Part shown: positions 54,522 through 64,000 of the stretch, piece by piece
Position numbering within the stretch: position 1 is the stretch's first letter
How the letters are laid out: every line of letters begins with the position of its first letter
Assembly: GCF_003945385.1 (NCBI RefSeq)
Contig: NZ_AP018920.1
Location: forward strand, 3,348,001-3,412,000
Source of the DNA: Pseudonocardia autotrophica
GTDB taxonomy: Bacteria; Actinomycetota; Actinomycetes; Mycobacteriales; Pseudonocardiaceae
Length of the DNA stretch: 64,000 bases
Direction: 5' to 3'
Position numbers and translations under genes: made by a program
The notes under the pieces: model-generated
Seen by the model: only the letters and a program-made list of their open reading frames with translations
Databases searched by the model: none
What the model was told of the DNA's origin: nothing

Positions 54522-55271
54522 ATGACGACGAACAGCGTGGTCTCGGCGATCCGGGTGCTGGAGGCCGTGGGGGAGCAGCAGCCGGTCGGACTCTCCGAGC
54601 TGGCCAGGGGAGTGGGGCTGCCGAAGAGCACCGTGCAGCGCACCCTGCTGACGCTGGCCGAGGTGGGCTGGTGCCGGGCCGACGAGGCCTCGCGCTGGTC
54701 GCTGACCTACCGCGCGTTCGCCGTCGGGAACCAGGCCCGCGATGCCGGTGAGCTGCGCGAACGCGCGCTGCCGGTGCTGCACGAGCTGCAGCTGACCTCG
54801 GGCGAGACGGTGCACCTGGCCGCTCCGGACGGCCGCGAGCTGGTCCTGGTCGAGCGTCTCGACACCGCGCACCGGTTGCGCGCGTTCCTGGCGCTCGGGC
54901 ACCGGCTCCCGTTGAACGCCTCGGCCACCGGCCAGGCTTATCTCGCGGCCTGCACCGACGCCGTCGTCGAGGCCTATCTCACGGGCAGCGACCTGGCGCC
55001 GAGCACGCCGTGGACGGTCACCGACGCCGACACCCTGCGGGCCCGGCTCGCCGAGGTCCGGGCCCGGGGCTGGTCGGTCAATCCGGAGGGCCTCAGCGAG
55101 GGGATCGCGGCGGTCGGTGCCGCGATCCTCGGGCCGGACGGCCGCCCGGCCGGCGCCCTGTCGGTGTCCGGGCCGACCGTCCGGATGACCGAGGAGGTGT
55201 TCGACCGGCACGGCCGGGCCGCGGCCGACGCCGCACGCCGGATCTCCCGCGAGCTGGGCTCCCGGCTGTGA
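54522..55271 (+). CDS. IclR-family transcriptional regulator (third)
   Basis: The 249-residue regulator has winged helix LSELARGVGLPKSTVQRTLL and effector domain ETVHLAAPDGRELVLVERLD, ending VGAAILGPDGRPAGALSVSG. It belongs to a different branch from the two paralogs at 40-43 kb. ATG 54522 has GGAGGGG 8 nt upstream. The 102-bp gap to the MatB-like start holds CTGTACAG (54466-54473), a candidate operator. It probably controls the synthetase. Confidence 0.92.
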   Translation: MTTNSVVSAIRVLEAVGEQQPVGLSELARGVGLPKSTVQRTLLTLAEVGWCRADEASRWSLTYRAFAVGNQARDAGELRERALPVLHELQLTSGETVHLAAPDGRELVLVERLDTAHRLRAFLALGHRLPLNASATGQAYLAACTDAVVEAYLTGSDLAPSTPWTVTDADTLRARLAEVRARGWSVNPEGLSEGIAAVGAAILGPDGRPAGALSVSGPTVRMTEEVFDRHGRAAADAARRISRELGSRL

Positions 55272-55274
55272 GGC

Positions 55275-56837
55275 TCAGCCGGCTCGCTCGGCGGTGAACT
55301 GGATGTCGATGCCTGCGGTGCGGGCCCCGTCGGCGTCGAGGAACCGGACGTAGCTGTTCTTGAGCGTCGCGCCGTCGTCGGCGAACACGCCGCTCCGGTG
55401 CGGGTAGAACCCGACCGTCGGTTCGGTCCCGGCGGCGCAGGTGCGGATCGCGTTGTGCAGGTCGGCGTTGGACCGGCGCAGCGCCCGCAGGAGCCGGCGC
55501 GCGGCGTCGGTCCGGTCGGCGATGTCGCGGTCCGGCGCGAGCTGCAGGGCCAGGTGCAGCCTGCGGTCGCCCGCGTCGTCCTCGTAGGACACCAGCCGGT
55601 GGTTCTCGACCGCGTCGAGCAGTTCCGGATCGGCGCTGACGGCGTCGCGCAGGCCGTCCGGCGGCACCACCGCGCCGTTGAAGTCCACCGAGGAGTCGGA
55701 GCGGCCGTACTGGAACAGCAGCGGCAGATCGAGCAGCCGGGCGTCGAGCACGTCGGTCAGGCCGTGACGGCGCAGTACCGGCAGCACGTCCCGGATCGCC
55801 AGCACGTGCCCGCGGTCGTGGATGTTGTAGCGGATCCGCGGGCTGAGGTTCTGCGGCCGGGTGAGGGTGATCAGCAGCTCGCCGTCGTCGCTGGTCTCGA
55901 TCAGGTAGGCGTAGGGGTTGAACTGGAAGATGTTCGGGAGCACGCCGTAGTCGTCCTGGCGGGTCAGCTCCGCCGACAGCGCCGGATCGGCGGCGATCGC
56001 CCGGCGCAGCGCGATCGTGAACTCGGTCTCGGTGGCGATCGAGATCTCCAGGTCGCTGGCCCCGTAGGCGCCGATCACCGAGTGCGCGGTACGCAGGATC
56101 CGGTCCCGCATGCCCTCGCTGATGCCCTCCCCGCCGAACGCGCAGACGATGTCGTAGGCGGACCAGTCGAGCCGGTCGTCGTCGAACAGCCCCTTGAGGA
56201 ACGGCGGGTAGCCGGTGATCACGTAGGTGAAGTCCGGCCCGAACTCGCGCATGGTGTTGATGATCTTGTCGGGGTCCGGCCCGACCGACTTGACGACGGC
56301 GACGCCGGTCAGCGCTGCGGAGACGTTCATGCCGGTCGCCCAGGCGCCGAGGGAGAACGCGTTGATCACGAACGGCTGCTTGCGCAGCCCGGCCGCGGTG
56401 CGCAGGAACCCGACCCGCAGCAGCTCCCGGGAGGCGCGCCGCTCCACCGGCCCGCGCACCCAGCTCGTCGGCACCCCGGACGATCCCGACGACTCGTCGA
56501 CGACCACACCGCGGCGCGGGATCCGGCCGCGCACACAGCGATCGGCGATGGAGTAGGGCCGGATGTAGGAGTCCTTGTCCATCACCGGCAGCGCCGCGAA
56601 CGCCTCGACCGCCCGCCGCGGGTCGCGCGGCAATCGGCGCGGTGCGCCGTGCTCGGCGAGGAAGCTCCGGTAGGCCGGGACGAGCCGGGCGCTGCGCTCG
56701 AAGGTGCGGTACGCCCGGCGCTCACCCAGTCGCCTGCGCAGCGGCTCGAACCCCGGCGCGAGCAGCAGCCGGTGCGTGCCCGGCCGGCGGGCCAGCAGAT
56801 CGACGACGGTCTCCTGCAGCCAGGTCAGCGGTCCCAT
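55275..56837 (-). CDS. PaaK/CapK-like adenylate-forming enzyme
   Basis: The 520-residue product has a P-loop-like VVVDESSGSSGVPTSWVRG (~115) and regions resembling phenylacetate-CoA ligase: FAALPVMDKDSYIRPYSIAD, CAFGGEGISEGMRDRIL, AYGASDLEI and LSPRIRYNIHDRGHVLAI. It would activate a carboxylate with ATP, possibly without CoA. It overlaps the end of the nitroreductase-fold gene by 13 bp, so the two are made together. ATG 56837 is followed by a plausible helical N-terminus. Its stop is 3 bp from the convergent IclR stop. Confidence 0.8.
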   Translation of the reverse strand: MGPLTWLQETVVDLLARRPGTHRLLLAPGFEPLRRRLGERRAYRTFERSARLVPAYRSFLAEHGAPRRLPRDPRRAVEAFAALPVMDKDSYIRPYSIADRCVRGRIPRRGVVVDESSGSSGVPTSWVRGPVERRASRELLRVGFLRTAAGLRKQPFVINAFSLGAWATGMNVSAALTGVAVVKSVGPDPDKIINTMREFGPDFTYVITGYPPFLKGLFDDDRLDWSAYDIVCAFGGEGISEGMRDRILRTAHSVIGAYGASDLEISIATETEFTIALRRAIAADPALSAELTRQDDYGVLPNIFQFNPYAYLIETSDDGELLITLTRPQNLSPRIRYNIHDRGHVLAIRDVLPVLRRHGLTDVLDARLLDLPLLFQYGRSDSSVDFNGAVVPPDGLRDAVSADPELLDAVENHRLVSYEDDAGDRRLHLALQLAPDRDIADRTDAARRLLRALRRSNADLHNAIRTCAAGTEPTVGFYPHRSGVFADDGATLKNSYVRFLDADGARTAGIDIQFTAERAG

Positions 56838-57910
56838 GGCGTGACTCCGTCCCGGTCGAGGAGCATCTCGGACAGTTCGCGGCGCAGCGCGCGGGGTGGT
56901 TCCGCGCTGTGCCCGTAGCGGAAGAGCATCCAGGCCATGCGCTCGCCGTCCGCCTCCCCGTCCGCCTCGGTATCCGCCCCCTGGGCGTCGATCCCGGCGG
57001 CGTCGGTGAAGGCGGCGTGCGAACGGGGGTTGGTGATCACCGTGCCGAACGGGTGCAGGTACACCCCGGCCCTGGTGAACGCCAGCCAGATCCGCAGGAA
57101 CACCCGTCCTGCCTCGACGTGGTCGAGAGGGGAGGCGAACGGCCCGGTGAGCCAGCCGAGCTCGCGTACCCCGCGCATGGTGTTCAGGTAGATCCTGCGC
57201 AGCAGCGGGCCGGCCAGCGGCAGGTCCCACATGCCGCGGTGCCGCATCGCGAAGCCGAGCAGCGGGCCGGGCAGCAGCAGGGTGCGCGCGGACAGCCCGT
57301 CGCGGGTCGCCTCGGCGGCCCGGTCGGAGGTACGGAGCCAGGCCAGGATCTCGGCGTGCACGGCGTCGTTGCGCAGGTCGTCGAACAGGGTCTCCTGGTT
57401 GATCCGGACGATCCGGTCGACCAGCTCCCGCCGGTCGGTGTGCCCGAAGTCGTGGCCGGCGGCCGCGGCGATCGCGCCGGCCTCGGCGAGCACCGCCGGA
57501 TCGACCGGCAGGCTCCGGTACGGCCGTCGCGAGGTGCGCCGGCGGCGGAAGGCGGCGAGATCGGCCTGCGCCTGCGGGGTGATCGCGGTGCGGGTGAGCT
57601 CGACGGTGCCGAGCGGCTGGTGGTGGGCGTCCGCGTCGAAGTCGAGGCCCTCGTCGCGCAGCTCGGCGGTCACCGACCAGCCGTGCGGGGCGGCGACCGT
57701 CGCCAGCGACTCGACGTAGACGCCCGCGCAGACCTGCCCGAACGGGATCCCGAAGTTCTCCGCGGGCAGTCCGCGCTCGAGGTCGTAGAGGAGCTCGGCG
57801 CGGCCCGCGTCGAGCACCCGGACGACGATCGGCTGCGAGTTGTGCGGTGACGGGTACGCGCGGGCCTCGTCGAGGAGGTACGGCCACGGACCCGGGGGTG
57901 GGGTGGGCAT
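56825..57910 (-). CDS. Nitroreductase-fold FMN protein
   Basis: The 361-residue product has an N-terminal PSPHNSQPIVVRVL motif, typical of Acg/nitroreductase-like proteins, TSRRPYRSLPVD in the middle and RVFLRIWLAFTRAGVYLHPF near the C-terminus. Such proteins bind FMN, but many are degenerate and may store it or act in tailoring reactions. Its overlap with the ligase gene suggests a two-enzyme step. ATG 57910 was chosen. A TTCCG-N6-CGGAA dyad (57930-57945) lies 20 bp upstream. Confidence 0.75.
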   Translation of the reverse strand: MPTPPPGPWPYLLDEARAYPSPHNSQPIVVRVLDAGRAELLYDLERGLPAENFGIPFGQVCAGVYVESLATVAAPHGWSVTAELRDEGLDFDADAHHQPLGTVELTRTAITPQAQADLAAFRRRRTSRRPYRSLPVDPAVLAEAGAIAAAAGHDFGHTDRRELVDRIVRINQETLFDDLRNDAVHAEILAWLRTSDRAAEATRDGLSARTLLLPGPLLGFAMRHRGMWDLPLAGPLLRRIYLNTMRGVRELGWLTGPFASPLDHVEAGRVFLRIWLAFTRAGVYLHPFGTVITNPRSHAAFTDAAGIDAQGADTEADGEADGERMAWMLFRYGHSAEPPRALRRELSEMLLDRDGVTPWDR

Positions 57911-57966
57911 GACCGAAAAGGTAGGACGGTTCCGGATCGTCGGAATCCGTAGCGCTACCGGATGCA

Positions 57967-58003
57967 CGGAGCCCGCCGCCCCACGAGGGGACGACGGGCT
58001 CCG
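57967..58003 (-). terminator. Terminator after acn
   Basis: The stem CGGAGCCCG (57967-57975) with CGGGCTCCG (57995-58003) encloses a CCCC-ACGA-GGGG hairpin. It lies 18 bp beyond the acn stop and just before the promoter of the nitroreductase-fold gene. Confidence 0.8.
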
Positions 58004-58021
58004 CGGTGGTGGTTGAGCGCG

Positions 58022-60832
<2,811 letters not shown>

Positions 60833-61169
60833 TTGATGGTCCTCCCGTGGTGGTGGGCGTTCTGCGTCCGGTGCGGTGAGCGTCGGCCCGCTCGCAGGTC
60901 GGGGGGCTCACCGGCGTGTGTCCGAGTCTCGCGCACCGCCTCGTCCGCGGCAGCGTGGACCCTGCTGTCCCAAATAGTACGCGTGTCCTATAAAGAGCGC
61001 GAGGCGGGTGTGGCGGTCGTCCCTCCGGCCCGTCCGGATCGCCCGGCCGTGCACCGGATGGTGGGGTACCGGTGTGTCGCACGGTGTTCACGTGACAGGA
61101 GTGGCAGGCTTCCGGCGACCGCCGCCGCTCCCCGCCGGGTGCGGCACCCGCTCCCCGGGAGGACGATCC
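60833..61169. other. 337-bp divergent promoter region between acn and the NlpC/P60 gene
   Basis: No gene is seen. The acn side has a 5' leader of about 110-145 bp, and the 12-bp motif shared with acnR lies at 60977-60988 next to a minus-strand TACTAT. The NlpC/P60 side holds TCACGTGA (61088-61095) and GGGAGG just before GTG 61170. The sequence at 60970-61000 is AT-richer than its flanks. Confidence 0.6.
60977..60988. promoter_or_regulatory. Candidate AcnR operator at the acn promoter
   Basis: GTACGCGTGTCC, one mismatch from the word at the acnR promoter (31457-31468), lies 145 bp upstream of the acn start and touches a TACTAT that could be its -10 hexamer. In C. glutamicum AcnR binds over the acn promoter with a leader of similar length, as I recall. 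Confidence 0.55.
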
Positions 61170-62615
61170 GTGACGCGCGAGCCGTCGGTGCTCCGGCCCG
61201 CCCGCGGGCACCGTCGCCGGATGCCGCTCGCAGCCGGTGTGCTGGGGCTGCTGACCGCACTGCTCGTGGCCACCCCGGCCGTGGGTGCCGCGGCGGTGGC
61301 GCCCGCGCCCGGCGTGCTCCCCGCCGCCGGTCTGTCGCCGGCGCAGCCGCCCCCGCCGCCGCCGAACCCGGACGACGACGAGCTCGAGCGCAGCCGGCAG
61401 AGCGTGCAGGACCGGTCCGCCGAGGTCGGACGGCTGACCGCGCGGCTGGCCGAGCTCGACGCGCAGCTCGACGAGCTGCAGATCGAGGTCGCCGCGCGCG
61501 GGCAGGAGGCACTGGAGGCGCGCGACACCGCCGACGCCGCCGGCCGGGAGGCCGACGCGGCCGCCGCGCGTGCACTGGAGGCCAGGGCGGCGACCGAGGA
61601 AGCCGGCCGCGCCGTGGACCACGCGCGTACCCGGCTCGACGAGTTCGTCGGCGACGTCTACACCCACGGCCTCGATCTCGGCCCGCTCGGCCTGCTGTCC
61701 CGGGCGACCGACCCGCAGGACCTGATGGACCGGGCGCGGCTCACCGATTCGTTGAGCGAGGACCAGGCGTCGGTGCTGGAGCAGCTGCAGCAGGCCCGGA
61801 TCGCGCAGGCCAACGCCGACTCGCTGGCCCGCGCAGCCCAGGAGGAGGCCGACCGGCGCCGCGTCGTCGCCGAGGAGGCGTCCACCGCAGCCGACCAGGC
61901 GCTGAGCTCGGCCGCGGCCGCCGCGGACGAGCAGCAGGGCAGGCTCGACGCGGTTCGGTCCGAGCGGGCCGAGGTGCAGGCCAGGCTCGACGACGCGGCC
62001 AACTCCGACGCCGGTCTGCGCGCCCAGCGTCAGCGCTACCTGGACTGGCAGGCCGAGCAGGAGCGGCTGCGCGCCGAGGCCGACCGGCGGGCCCGCGAGG
62101 AGGCCAGCGCGCGCCTCGCGCAGCAGGAGTCCCGCTCCCGGGCGGCGCCCGGCCCGGCTCCGTCCGCCGGCCCGGCGCCGGGGCCGCGAACCGGCTCGGC
62201 GGCGATCGAGACCGTGATCGACCGGGCGACCTCCCGGATCGGCACCATCTACGCCTGGGGTGGCGGCAACTCACGTGGCCCGACCCGGGGCATCCGCGAC
62301 GGCGGCGTCGCCGACTCGCACGGTGACTTCCGCAAGGTCGGCTTCGACTGTTCCGGGCTGATGCTCTACGCGTTCGCCGGGGTCGGGATCAACCTGCCGC
62401 GCTACAGCGGGAACCAGGCCAACGCCGGTCGGCTCGTCCCGATCTCGGAGATGCGGCGCGGGGACATGCTCTCCTGGGCACGCAACGGCCGGACCCACCA
62501 CATCGCGATCTACCTGGGCGACGGCAAGATGGTCGAGGCTCCCTACTCGGGTGCCTCGGTGCGGATCTCGCCGGTTCGCTACAACGGGCTGAACAAGGTC
62601 ACCCGGCTGCTCTGA
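61170..62615 (+). CDS. NlpC/P60 peptidoglycan endopeptidase, RipA-like
   Basis: The 481-residue secreted protein has a signal sequence (RRRMPLAAGVLGLLTALLVA, then TPAVGA), a long coiled-coil region (residues ~60-300, rich in Ala/Glu/Arg) and a C-terminal NlpC/P60 domain. The catalytic Cys is in GFDCSGLMLYAFAG (~394) and His in HHIAIYLGDGKMVEAP (~443). It would cut the stem-peptide D-Glu-mDAP bond during division or growth. GTG 61170 has GGGAGG 7 nt upstream; the open frame extends further but without coding character. It matches the Rv1477 position. Confidence 0.9.
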   Translation: MTREPSVLRPARGHRRRMPLAAGVLGLLTALLVATPAVGAAAVAPAPGVLPAAGLSPAQPPPPPPNPDDDELERSRQSVQDRSAEVGRLTARLAELDAQLDELQIEVAARGQEALEARDTADAAGREADAAAARALEARAATEEAGRAVDHARTRLDEFVGDVYTHGLDLGPLGLLSRATDPQDLMDRARLTDSLSEDQASVLEQLQQARIAQANADSLARAAQEEADRRRVVAEEASTAADQALSSAAAAADEQQGRLDAVRSERAEVQARLDDAANSDAGLRAQRQRYLDWQAEQERLRAEADRRAREEASARLAQQESRSRAAPGPAPSAGPAPGPRTGSAAIETVIDRATSRIGTIYAWGGGNSRGPTRGIRDGGVADSHGDFRKVGFDCSGLMLYAFAGVGINLPRYSGNQANAGRLVPISEMRRGDMLSWARNGRTHHIAIYLGDGKMVEAPYSGASVRISPVRYNGLNKVTRLL

Positions 62616-62653
62616 GCGCCGCGCCATTTCCGCGCTCGGCGTTCTTTCCGCGC

Positions 62654-63568
62654 TCAGCCGGCCCTCGCGCGCACCGCGTCGGCCTCCGCGGCCAGCTCGT
62701 CGAGTACCAGCCGGACGGCCGGGCGTTCGACGGCCTCGGCACGGGAGACCGCGTGCACCAGCCGAGCCGCCCGCACACCGGCCAGCGGGCGCAGCGCGAG
62801 TCGCGAGCCGTCCCGGTGGTCGGTGGAGTAGCGGGGGAGCAGTGCCACCCCGTGCCCGTCGGCGACCAGCTCCTCGGTGACGGAGAAGTCGTTGATCCGC
62901 TGCACCACCCGCGGTGCGGTGCCGGTGACCAGCGCGAGCGAGCGGAGCACGTCGTCGACCGGCCAGCCGACGCCGACCCCGATCCAGCCCTCGTCGACCA
63001 GGTCGTCCAGGCCGACCTCGGCTCGGGCGGCCAGCGGATGACGGATCGGCAGTGCGACGTCCAGCGGCTCGCGCAGCAGCGGCCGGACCCGCAGCCGTCC
63101 GCCGGTGAAGGGATCGAGGCGTTCGTCGTGGTGGGTCACGACGACGTCGACCTCGGCCGCGGACGCCGGAACCTCCTCCGGGCGCAGGTCCCGGTCGCGG
63201 CAGGACAGCGTCAGGCCGTCGTGCACGGCCGCGCGGCGGAGCAGGCCGGGCAGCAGCAGCCGGGCGGCGGACGGGAACAGCGCGACCCGGACCGTGCCGA
63301 GCGGGCGTTCGCGGAGCCCGGCCAGGGTCTCGTCGAGTCGGCCGAGTGCGGTGAGGACGTCCTCGGAACCCGCCACGACGGCGGCGCCGGCCTCGGTCAG
63401 CCGCAGCCCGCGTCCGTCCGGGACGGTCAGGGCGATACCGGCCTCCCGGGACAGCACCTTGAGCTGCTGGGACACCGCGGACGGGGTGTAGTTCAGGGCG
63501 GCGGCGACCGCGGTGACCGAGCCCCGGTCGGCGAGTTCGCGCAGGATTCGCAGGCGCCGGACGTCCAT
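62654..63568 (-). CDS. LysR-family transcriptional regulator
   Basis: The 304-residue regulator has an N-terminal winged helix (LRELADRGSVTAVAAALNYT, PSAVSQQLKVLSREAG) and a periplasmic-binding-like effector domain (VRVALFPSAARLLLPGLLRR, then DPFTGGRLRVRPLLREPL). It is divergent from the EamA transporter gene, which it probably controls; the co-inducer is unknown. ATG 63568 begins directly before the HTH. The 73-bp gap holds the shared promoter region. Confidence 0.93.
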   Translation of the reverse strand: MDVRRLRILRELADRGSVTAVAAALNYTPSAVSQQLKVLSREAGIALTVPDGRGLRLTEAGAAVVAGSEDVLTALGRLDETLAGLRERPLGTVRVALFPSAARLLLPGLLRRAAVHDGLTLSCRDRDLRPEEVPASAAEVDVVVTHHDERLDPFTGGRLRVRPLLREPLDVALPIRHPLAARAEVGLDDLVDEGWIGVGVGWPVDDVLRSLALVTGTAPRVVQRINDFSVTEELVADGHGVALLPRYSTDHRDGSRLALRPLAGVRAARLVHAVSRAEAVERPAVRLVLDELAAEADAVRARAG

Positions 63569-63641
63569 GAAGCAACGCTACAAGGTCGTTTCAGATTTAC
63601 GCGTTGGACTGCACGATCGTCGATGACGGAGGGTCGATCCC

Positions 63642-64000
63642 ATGACCGTCCGCGACCGGGGCCTCGCCGTCGTCGTCGCCGTGCTGTGGGGGGCGAACTT
63701 CATCGCCATCCACGTCGGCCTCGAACACTTCCCGCCGATCTTCCTCGCGGCCCTGCGGATGCTCGTGCTCGCCGTTCCGACGGTGCTGCTGATCCCTCGG
63801 CCGAAGGTCCCGCTGCGCTGGCTGATCGGGTACGGGCTCGGCTTCGGGGCCCTACAGTTCCTGTTCCTGTTCCTCGGGATGTACGCCGGGATGCCGGCCG
63901 GGCTGGCGTCGCTGGTGCTGCAGGCGTCCGGGCCGTTCACCCTGGTGCTGGGTGCGTTGCTGCTGCGTGAGCAGGTTCGGCTGCGGCAGTGGATCGGGAT
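63642..64000 (+). CDS. EamA/DMT-family transporter, truncated by the window end
   Basis: The first 119 residues are present and the frame is still open. They show the EamA start (LAVVVAVLWGANFIAIHVGL), then RMLVLAVPTVLLIPRP and FLFLFLGMYAGMPAGLASLV, about four helices. Full members have ten helices and export amino acids or metabolites. ATG 63642 has GGAGGG upstream. It is divergent from LysR, a common pair for metabolite exporters. Confidence 0.88.
   Translation, partial: MTVRDRGLAVVVAVLWGANFIAIHVGLEHFPPIFLAALRMLVLAVPTVLLIPRPKVPLRWLIGYGLGFGALQFLFLFLGMYAGMPAGLASLVLQASGPFTLVLGALLLREQVRLRQWIG

Noticed and set aside
31443..58021. Integrative element or prophage
   Set aside because: No integrase, transposase, tRNA or phage gene is seen; the block can only be called accessory by context.
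60833..61169. c-di-AMP (ydaO-type) riboswitch before the NlpC/P60 gene
   Set aside because: Such riboswitches precede this gene class in actinobacteria, but I could not find the conserved core sequence here.

Overview
This is a very GC-rich actinobacterial chromosome segment, most like Pseudonocardia or a relative. The basis is GC-rich third codon positions, many GTG/TTG starts, ATGA/GTGA start-stop overlaps, and gene order. From memory, the backbone follows the Mycobacterium tuberculosis Rv1451-Rv1478 block: ctaB end, qor, ABC genes, ctaA, ABC pair, mptB, sufR-B-D-C-S-U-T, ABC-F ATPase, small HTH protein, acnR, and (after a break) acn and a RipA-type NlpC/P60 hydrolase. The species cannot be proved from the sequence alone.

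Layout. 0-5 kb: end of ctaB, an AraC regulator, a sucrase/ferredoxin-like protein with an ABC binding lipoprotein, and an S9 peptidase. 5-14.6 kb (minus strand): qor, an ABC exporter with a LolA-like protein, heme A synthase, a DUF418 membrane protein, a second ABC exporter and mptB. 14.7-21.6 kb (plus strand): the complete SUF iron-sulfur operon under SufR, with a textbook SufR operator and a 63-bp tandem repeat that extends the sufR frame into sufB. 21.6-26.4 kb (minus strand): arylamine N-acetyltransferase, universal stress protein with an adenylate cyclase, and SDR with lycopene cyclase. 26.5-31.4 kb: ABC-F ATPase, small HTH protein, ABC exporter and acnR.

31.5-58 kb is accessory material lying between acnR and acn, which are neighbours in mycobacteria and corynebacteria. 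It holds ergothioneine genes egtA-B-C-D (egtD carries an apparent one-base frameshift), a serine hydrolase, a CYP199-like P450 with a phthalate-dioxygenase-type reductase, two paralogous IclR regulators bracketing a ThDP enzyme, a NitT/TauT-type ABC importer, NUDIX and VOC proteins, glutamate decarboxylase, a truncated TetR remnant, a DUF2236 protein with an acyl-CoA dehydrogenase, a MatB-like synthetase with its IclR, and a PaaK-like ligase overlapping a nitroreductase-fold gene. 58-64 kb: acn, the NlpC/P60 hydrolase, and a LysR/EamA divergent pair cut by the window edge.

How it works together. The first half is housekeeping: heme A for cytochrome oxidase, Fe-S assembly, lipoglycan mannosylation, and aconitase, itself an Fe-S enzyme. 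AcnR and acn still share a 12-bp promoter motif with one mismatch although about 27 kb now separates them. The accessory half looks like redox-thiol synthesis plus uptake and oxidation of aromatic or organic acids. Each enzyme unit sits beside its own regulator, and several have palindromic candidate operators.
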